Source: a bacterium
GTDB lineage: Bacteria > Actinomycetota > Acidimicrobiia > Acidimicrobiales > Bin134
Reading direction: 5' to 3'
Assembly: GCA_028820035.1 (NCBI GenBank)
Contig: JAPPKI010000404.1
Coordinates: 1-10,651, forward strand
Length of the DNA stretch: 10,651 bases
Shown here: in pieces, positions 6,325 to 10,651 of the stretch
How positions within the stretch are numbered: the first letter of the stretch is position 1
How the letters are laid out: the number at the start of each line of letters is the position of its first letter
Program-made: the position numbers and the translations under genes
The notes under the pieces: model-generated
The model's input: the letters and a program-made list of their open reading frames with translations, nothing else
Database searches by the model: none
Told to the model about the DNA's origin: nothing

Positions 6325-7352
6325 GGAGCCAGCACAATCGGCCGCCAGTCGAGCACCGGCACCGGATCAGCACCGTCTCGCTCGGCCTGCACAATCACCG
6401 TGAAGGCCAACAGACGGCCGTTGGCTACCGGCTCGGCCGCATTGAGGGTGGCGGCCACATCCACCACGTCACCCTCGAATACTGGGCCGATGTGGTTGCA
6501 GAGATGCCAGCCCACCACAGTGGCCGCGGTGGGCACTAGGCGCGTCAACCCAGCCTGGGCCAGTCCCACGGTGTGCCCGCCATACACCAGGCGCTTTCCC
6601 CCCTGGCCCAGCGACGCATCCCGATGAATTGGGGCCAGGTTTTGGGTGAGCCGTACCAGCGCGGGGGCATCGGTCACCGTGTCGCGCAGCGGATCGCGGT
6701 GGGTTTCCCCGATCGCCCACTCCTGCGGCGTCCCCAGCAGGCTCAGATCCCAGTCGGCCGGGGCGACCTCCACAAACGAAGTCATGTGGATCTCATTGGG
6801 AGTTCCTCCGAGATCGTCTTCGTGCCCTGTGGGGGCATCAGAGCGGCGGTGAACAAGGGCGCATCGTTCGAAGTCCAGCACTAGGCGACCTTGATCGTCG
6901 ACCGTTTGCATGCCGAGCAGCACCAAGCCCCGAGGAGGCCGGTCGGGCCGGGCGGAGGCCTCTCGAAGGCCCCTAACGGTCACCGTCGTGGTGAGAGTCT
7001 CCCCCACTCGTACCGTGCGCAGTTGGCGCACGCCCCGGTAGAACAGGTTGGCCACCACCTTGCGGGTGGCCACGGTGGATTGGCCTATGGCCACTTGCAA
7101 TACCAATGCAGGGTTGACCACCGATCCGGGTTGCCCGGTAATGGCCTCGGCCAGCGGGCGGCTCAGGCTGATGGCCAAGGGATCGCCGCAAATGGCCTGA
7201 TATACCGCGGCTTCACCCGGTCCAATAGTGATCGCCGGGGCAGGGTCGAGCGACTCGCCCACTTCAAAATCCTCGAACCAGGGACCGTCTCCTGCCGGTG
7301 CAACCACGCCCCGCAGTAAACCACGCCAGACGGTGACTTCCTGAACTGGCAT
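6321..7352 (-). CDS. Double-hotdog MaoC-like / FAS1-type dehydratase-domain protein (putative acyl-CoA hydratase)
   Basis: From ATG 7352 the protein has 343 residues, matching a tandem hotdog. The first hotdog covers about 25-170 (PWFEDFEVGESL, then YRGVRQLRTVRVGETL) and lacks a catalytic His in its GDPLAISLSRPLA helix. The second covers about 195-340 and keeps N238 and H243 in LTQNLAPIHRD, followed by GGH near 258-260. In the family the D-x-N-x2-H dyad performs hydration or dehydration of enoyl-CoA. Here the Asp position is Asn and the pattern resembles the Htd2 or mesaconyl-C4-CoA hydratase type. The frame extends upstream to 7532, but that part overlaps the divergent BKACE gene antisense, so ATG 7352 is preferred. 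No clear promoter was found for it. cysQ follows with a 4-nt overlap. Confidence 0.82.
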   Translation of the reverse strand: MPVQEVTVWRGLLRGVVAPAGDGPWFEDFEVGESLDPAPAITIGPGEAAVYQAICGDPLAISLSRPLAEAITGQPGSVVNPALVLQVAIGQSTVATRKVVANLFYRGVRQLRTVRVGETLTTTVTVRGLREASARPDRPPRGLVLLGMQTVDDQGRLVLDFERCALVHRRSDAPTGHEDDLGGTPNEIHMTSFVEVAPADWDLSLLGTPQEWAIGETHRDPLRDTVTDAPALVRLTQNLAPIHRDASLGQGGKRLVYGGHTVGLAQAGLTRLVPTAATVVGWHLCNHIGPVFEGDVVDVAATLNAAEPVANGRLLAFTVIVQAERDGADPVPVLDWRPIVLAP

Positions 7353-7358
7353 TAGGGT
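7353..7358 (+). promoter_or_regulatory. Candidate -10 element TAGGGT for leaderless BKACE gene
   Basis: TAGGGT fits TANNNT and is followed by 6 nt (CTGGCC) and ATG 7365. It abuts the start codon of the divergent MaoC-like gene (7350-7352), so the whole promoter upstream of it lies in that gene's coding sequence. No good -35 is seen; a GTGACT at 7333 is too close. Confidence 0.6.
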
Positions 7359-7364
7359 CTGGCC

Positions 7365-8264
7365 ATGACAGCAGCTCCGCCCGAGGAAGTCCCGGCCATC
7401 ATCGAGGTGGCCATCAACGGAATCACCAGCCCCGAAATCAACCCCAACGTGCCCTTGAGCCCTGAGGCAATCGCCGCCGATGCTCTGGGCTGCATCGAAA
7501 GGGGCGCGGCCATCATTCACACCCACAACCACGACATCAGCCTTGCTGGCCGCGATGCCGCCGACCCATACATCGAGGCTATGGCCCCGGTGCTAGCCGC
7601 CCGTCCTGACGCCCTGTGGTACCCCACGCTCACCTCTGGGGACCATCAGGCCAAGTACGCCCACATGGCCATGATCGCCGAGGAACTGCCCCTGCGAATG
7701 GTGGCCGTGGACCCCGGCTCTACCAACATCGGCGGCGCCGGACCCGATGGCCTCCCGGTGGGCGGCACCTACAAGAACGACTACGCCGAGATCCGGGCCA
7801 GCTTCGACTTGTGCCGCGACAACCGCTGGGCCCCGGCGATGGCCATTTACGAGCCCGGATTCCTGCAATGCGTGCTCACCTACCACCGCGTCGGCCAGTT
7901 GCCTGCGGGCTCGATGGCCAAGCTCTACTTCGGCGCCGAGTGGGGGCTCTCCCGCCGCTCCAAGGGAGTCACCTTCGGGCTGCCCCCTACCAAACACGCC
8001 CTGCTGGCCTATCTAGACATGCTGGAGGGCACCGACATTCCCTGGTCGGTGTCGGTGTGGGGCGGCGACCTCATGGCCACCCCTGTGGCCCGGCTTGCCC
8101 TAGAGATGGGCGGCCACCTCCATGTGGGCATCGAGGAGTTCTACGACCCCGACCGCTCCCCCACCAATCAGGAGCTCTTGTCTGAAGCCGTGGCCCTGTG
8201 CAACGAGGTCGGCCGCCCTCTGGCCACCTGTGACGAGACAGCCGAAATGCTGAAGCTGCCCTAG
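7365..8264 (+). CDS. BKACE family (DUF849) beta-keto acid cleavage enzyme
   Basis: The protein has 299 residues, the usual size. It shows the family start AIIEVAINGI (E14, N18-G19), the zinc-binding strand IIHTHNHD with H52 and H54, E163 in IYEPGF, and HLHVGIEEFYD with E257 as the likely third zinc ligand. BKACE enzymes condense a beta-keto acid with acetyl-CoA and split the product into acetoacetate and a new acyl-CoA; 3-keto-5-aminohexanoate cleavage enzyme is the founding member. Substrate varies widely between subgroups. The usual HxHxRD reads HTHNHD here, with His56 in place of Arg. It is divergent from the MaoC-like gene and convergent with the FAH-family gene, with 4 bp between stops. 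Confidence 0.88.
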   Translation: MTAAPPEEVPAIIEVAINGITSPEINPNVPLSPEAIAADALGCIERGAAIIHTHNHDISLAGRDAADPYIEAMAPVLAARPDALWYPTLTSGDHQAKYAHMAMIAEELPLRMVAVDPGSTNIGGAGPDGLPVGGTYKNDYAEIRASFDLCRDNRWAPAMAIYEPGFLQCVLTYHRVGQLPAGSMAKLYFGAEWGLSRRSKGVTFGLPPTKHALLAYLDMLEGTDIPWSVSVWGGDLMATPVARLALEMGGHLHVGIEEFYDPDRSPTNQELLSEAVALCNEVGRPLATCDETAEMLKLP

Positions 8265-8268
8265 CGGC

Positions 8269-9093
8269 CTAGACGCAAGGGTTGTCCATTGCGCCGAGAC
8301 CCTCGATCTCGGAGCGGATCACATCCCCGGGCTTGAGGTAAACGCCTTGGGCATGGCCGACCCCTCCGGGGGTGCCGGTGAAGATGAGGTCTCCGGGGTG
8401 CAAGGTGAGGATGGACGATAGATATGCCACCATCTCCGCCACCGGGCGCATGAGGAAGCTGGTGCGGCTGTTTTGGCGCAAGTCGCCGTTGACTTCGCAG
8501 GAGATGGCCAAATCGTCGGGGTTTTCCACCAAGTCGGGGCTCACCAGTGCAGGGCCGATGGGACCAAACGACTCCCGTGACTTGCCCAGAGAGAACTGAG
8601 GCGGGGAGGCCGCGGTCTGCAAGGCCCGGTCGGAGATGTCCTGGCCGATCATCAGCCCGGCTACCCGGTCCCAAGCCTGAGCTTCGTCCACCGCACGGGT
8701 TTCGATGCCGATCACCGCAACCAGCTCGCATTCGTAGTCGCAGTGTTCGCCCACCAACTTCACCGGCGCGGATGGCCCGACCAGGCAGGTGGGGAACTTG
8801 GTGAACACCACCGGTGCCTCGCTGGCGGTCCGGCCCATGGGATCGACTCGATCGATCTCCTCGATATGGTCCCGGTAGTTGAGCCCGTAGCCGAACACCT
8901 GCTGTGGGTTGGGCACTGGGGGGCCTAGCTCGGCTGGGCTCAGCTGACCGTCGGGCAAGCCTCGGTTGGCCCAGAGGCGGTGGAGATCATCAACGTCGGC
9001 CAAGGCGTCCATCGGATCCATGCCCATCGCCCAGAAGTCGGCGCCGTCCAGCAGCACCGCCTCTCCCGCCCGGTTTGCCAATCGATAGCTCAT
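8269..9093 (-). CDS. Fumarylacetoacetate hydrolase (FAH) family protein
   Basis: The protein has 274 residues with the complete FAH C-terminal fold: GYGLNYRDH at 68-76, metal ligands E121 and E123 in YECELVAVIG, D152 in GQDISDR, K171 in SLGKSRESFGPIGP, TGTPGGVG at 239-246 and PGDVIRSEIEGLG near 255-267. The family hydrolyses C-C bonds of acylpyruvates, decarboxylates oxaloacetate-type acids or hydrates 2-oxopent-4-enoate, commonly at the end of aromatic or cyclic degradation. The specific reaction cannot be fixed. The ATG at 9093 has AAGGA 6 nt upstream, inside the 17-bp gap after the flavoprotein gene, so the two are probably one operon with the flavoprotein first. Confidence 0.9.
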   Translation of the reverse strand: MSYRLANRAGEAVLLDGADFWAMGMDPMDALADVDDLHRLWANRGLPDGQLSPAELGPPVPNPQQVFGYGLNYRDHIEEIDRVDPMGRTASEAPVVFTKFPTCLVGPSAPVKLVGEHCDYECELVAVIGIETRAVDEAQAWDRVAGLMIGQDISDRALQTAASPPQFSLGKSRESFGPIGPALVSPDLVENPDDLAISCEVNGDLRQNSRTSFLMRPVAEMVAYLSSILTLHPGDLIFTGTPGGVGHAQGVYLKPGDVIRSEIEGLGAMDNPCV

Positions 9094-9099
9094 CGCCAG

Positions 9100-9104
9100 T
9101 CCTT
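9100..9104 (-). promoter_or_regulatory. Ribosome binding site AAGGA for the FAH-family gene
   Basis: Minus-strand AAGGA ends 6 nt before ATG 9093, good Shine-Dalgarno spacing. It is the clearest ribosome binding site in the window and fixes the start of this gene. The bases also read TAAGGA, one base from the TANNNT pattern, but the intragenic operon position favours translation over promoter use. Confidence 0.6.
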
Positions 9105-9110
9105 AGAGAG

Positions 9111-10651
9111 CTAGAGCGCGGCGGCCAGCTCGACCGCTGACTTCATGGCACCCTCCAGGAAACCGGGCTGAGCGCAGTCGCCCACTGCATGGACTTCAGC
9201 TCCAGCAGACCGCAACTCGTCGGCCAGCGACGTGTCTGGAGCCAGTTCCGAGGTCACAACCACCAGATCAGCCAGCGTCGTCTGCTCGTTACCGTTGGAG
9301 CGCCACACCACCCCTTCGTCGGTGACTGCCACCACCTGCGCGCCGGTAACCAGGTTCACCCCTGCTTGGCCAAGGTCGTTGACAACCCGCCAGCGGCCAG
9401 GGAGCCCTAGAGAAAAGCCGAACGCCGGACCGGACTCGATGAGCGTTACCTCGGCCCCTTGGTGGTGGGCAGTCTCGGTCACCCCGATTCCGGGCAGGTC
9501 GCCGCCCAGCACGGCCACTCGGGTGGCATCCAATGAAGCCCCTTCAAGCAGCCACGGAGCCAAGTCGTCCACGCCCCAAACTTGGGGGCCATCGATGCCG
9601 TCCACATTGGGACGGCCCCACTGTCCACCTACCGCGACCACCACTGCATCGGGCGACAAAGCGCTTGCCCCGGCTGCGTCCAGGCGGGTGTTGAGCCGCA
9701 CATCCACTCCGAGCTGATCGAGCTGGCGCTCGAACCACTCCATGAGCTCGGCGTTCACGTCGCTGGTGGCCGAAGCCAGCGCCCATCGGCCGCCCAGCCG
9801 ATCAGATGCATCGGCCAGGATCACCTCATGCCCTCGGAGGGCGGCCACCCGGGCAGTCTCCATGCCCGAGGGCCCTCCGCCGATCACCAGCACCTTTTTG
9901 GCAGCCGACGCGGCCTCAGCGGTGAGCTCATCCTCCCTCCCCAGAAAGCCATTTCCCGCGCACCGAGTTCCCACTCGCAAGAAGATGTTGCCAATGCAGC
10001 GGTAGTGGTACACGCACGGACGCACGTCATCGGACTGGCCCGCGGCCAGCTTGTTGGGCAGATCAGGGTCGGCCAGGATCTTGCGGCCCATGGCCACAAA
10101 GTCGTATCTCCCCTCGGCGATGTGGCGATCGGCCGATTCGGGACTGATCCGACCCACGGCAATTATCGGCACGTCCACTTCGGCCTTCACTGCCGCCGCA
10201 TTGGGCACCAGCAGCTCGGGCACGTGTGGGCCGTAGGAGTCGGTTGGTCCGGTGGCGATACCCGGGTCGTGGTAGGCCGACACGTGGATGGCATCGGCCC
10301 CCGCCGCGGCTGCAACCCGGGCGTTGTGCAGGGCATCGTCTAGGACGATGCCGTCAATGCCCACCTCGGTGCTGTTAAGCCGCACCCATACCGGGTAGTC
10401 GTCGCCCACTCGCCGGCGGATCTCAGTGAGGATCTCCTCCAGGAAACGAGCCCGATTCTCCACCGGCCCGCCGTATTCGTCGTCTCGGGTGTTGATGGTG
10501 GGCGACAAGAAGGCGTCGATGAGGTAGCCGTGGCCGCCGTGCAGCTCCACCGCGTCCACACCGGCCTCTCGGGCCCGTACGGTGGCTGCCGCGAATTGAT
10601 CGATAACCGTGGCGATGTCGTCGTGGTCCATCACCCGGTAATGGGGGTTGG
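9111..10651 (-). CDS. FadH / trimethylamine-dehydrogenase-like FMN-FeS-FAD oxidoreductase (5' end missing)
   Basis: The frame is open to the right edge and gives 512 residues, counted from the first complete codon. The initial part of the old-yellow-enzyme barrel is missing. LHGGHGYL at 36-43 and IAVGRI at 163-168 belong to the FMN barrel. Next comes the expected [4Fe-4S] region, with Cys212, His215, Cys218 and Cys230. GGGPSG at 257-262 and DRLGGRW start the FAD-binding fold, a second nucleotide-binding segment with GGDLPGIG is at 382-389, and GDCAQPG is near 490. Relatives reduce 2,4-dienoyl-CoA or enoates, or oxidise tertiary amines. An in-frame GTG (10634) and ATG (10631) near the edge are internal, because NPHYRV before them matches the barrel. 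It is followed by the FAH-family gene after 17 bp. Confidence 0.88.
   Translation of the reverse strand, partial: NPHYRVMDHDDIATVIDQFAAATVRAREAGVDAVELHGGHGYLIDAFLSPTINTRDDEYGGPVENRARFLEEILTEIRRRVGDDYPVWVRLNSTEVGIDGIVLDDALHNARVAAAAGADAIHVSAYHDPGIATGPTDSYGPHVPELLVPNAAAVKAEVDVPIIAVGRISPESADRHIAEGRYDFVAMGRKILADPDLPNKLAAGQSDDVRPCVYHYRCIGNIFLRVGTRCAGNGFLGREDELTAEAASAAKKVLVIGGGPSGMETARVAALRGHEVILADASDRLGGRWALASATSDVNAELMEWFERQLDQLGVDVRLNTRLDAAGASALSPDAVVVAVGGQWGRPNVDGIDGPQVWGVDDLAPWLLEGASLDATRVAVLGGDLPGIGVTETAHHQGAEVTLIESGPAFGFSLGLPGRWRVVNDLGQAGVNLVTGAQVVAVTDEGVVWRSNGNEQTTLADLVVVTSELAPDTSLADELRSAGAEVHAVGDCAQPGFLEGAMKSAVELAAAL

Noticed and set aside
7353..7532. Upstream extension of the MaoC-like gene by 60 codons
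   Set aside because: It would overlap the BKACE coding start antisense by 168 bp, and its residues (GGDCLRAQGHVGVDFGAG) do not look like a hotdog N-terminus. ATG 7352 is followed at once by a normal start of the fold.
9582..10343. A 253-codon plus-strand open frame opposite the flavoprotein
   Set aside because: It is antisense to conserved FMN, Fe-S and FAD motifs and shows no protein-family pattern. GC-rich third positions create such frames.
1..10651. A defence system, biosynthetic cluster, prophage or mobile element
   Set aside because: All genes match metabolic or hydrolase families except the DUF7064-like one. No nuclease, integrase, transposase, synthase module, terminal repeat or tRNA-type attachment site was seen.

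Overview
The window is GC-rich, densely coded bacterial DNA. It looks like an actinomycetote, possibly class Acidimicrobiia. The lineage is inferred from the mix of catabolic families, a CysQ that reads like the mycobacterial protein, and four genes with an apparent leaderless start (TANNNT, exactly 6 nt, ATG). No rRNA, tRNA, CRISPR array, insertion sequence, phage gene or recognisable defence system is seen. It reads as an accessory catabolic neighbourhood.

Layout, left to right: the 3' end of a zinc alcohol dehydrogenase (+, 2-157); an amidohydrolase-2 family protein (-, 197-1363); a secreted lipoprotein alpha/beta hydrolase on a Pro-rich stalk (+, 1362-2678); a DUF7064-like protein (-, 2685-3656); a xylose-isomerase-like TIM-barrel protein (+, 3670-4485); a Gfo/Idh/MocA oxidoreductase (-, 4482-5519); CysQ-type phosphatase (-, 5533-6324); a double-hotdog MaoC-like protein (-, 6321-7352); a BKACE/DUF849 protein (+, 7365-8264); a fumarylacetoacetate-hydrolase family protein (-, 8269-9093); and a FadH/trimethylamine-dehydrogenase-like flavoprotein cut by the right edge (-, 9111-10651).

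Genes alternate strand almost one by one with nearly no intergenic DNA; no gap exceeds 40 bp. Two divergent pairs have start codons on a CATG palindrome or within about 15 bp of one. One convergent pair shares its TAG stops in a CTAG palindrome, and two others have 4- and 6-nt gaps. Promoters must therefore lie inside neighbouring coding sequence or in gaps of about a dozen bases.

Functionally, the right half (MaoC-like hydratase, BKACE, FAH-family enzyme, ene-reductase-like flavoprotein) could act on CoA thioesters, beta-keto acids and unsaturated or cyclic acids. The middle pair (TIM-barrel epimerase-like and Gfo/Idh/MocA) suggests sugar or polyol oxidation. No complete named pathway can be assigned from sequence alone. 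The features most worth a second look are the leaderless, shared-palindrome promoter architecture and a Cys-to-His change in the predicted iron-sulfur site of the flavoprotein.
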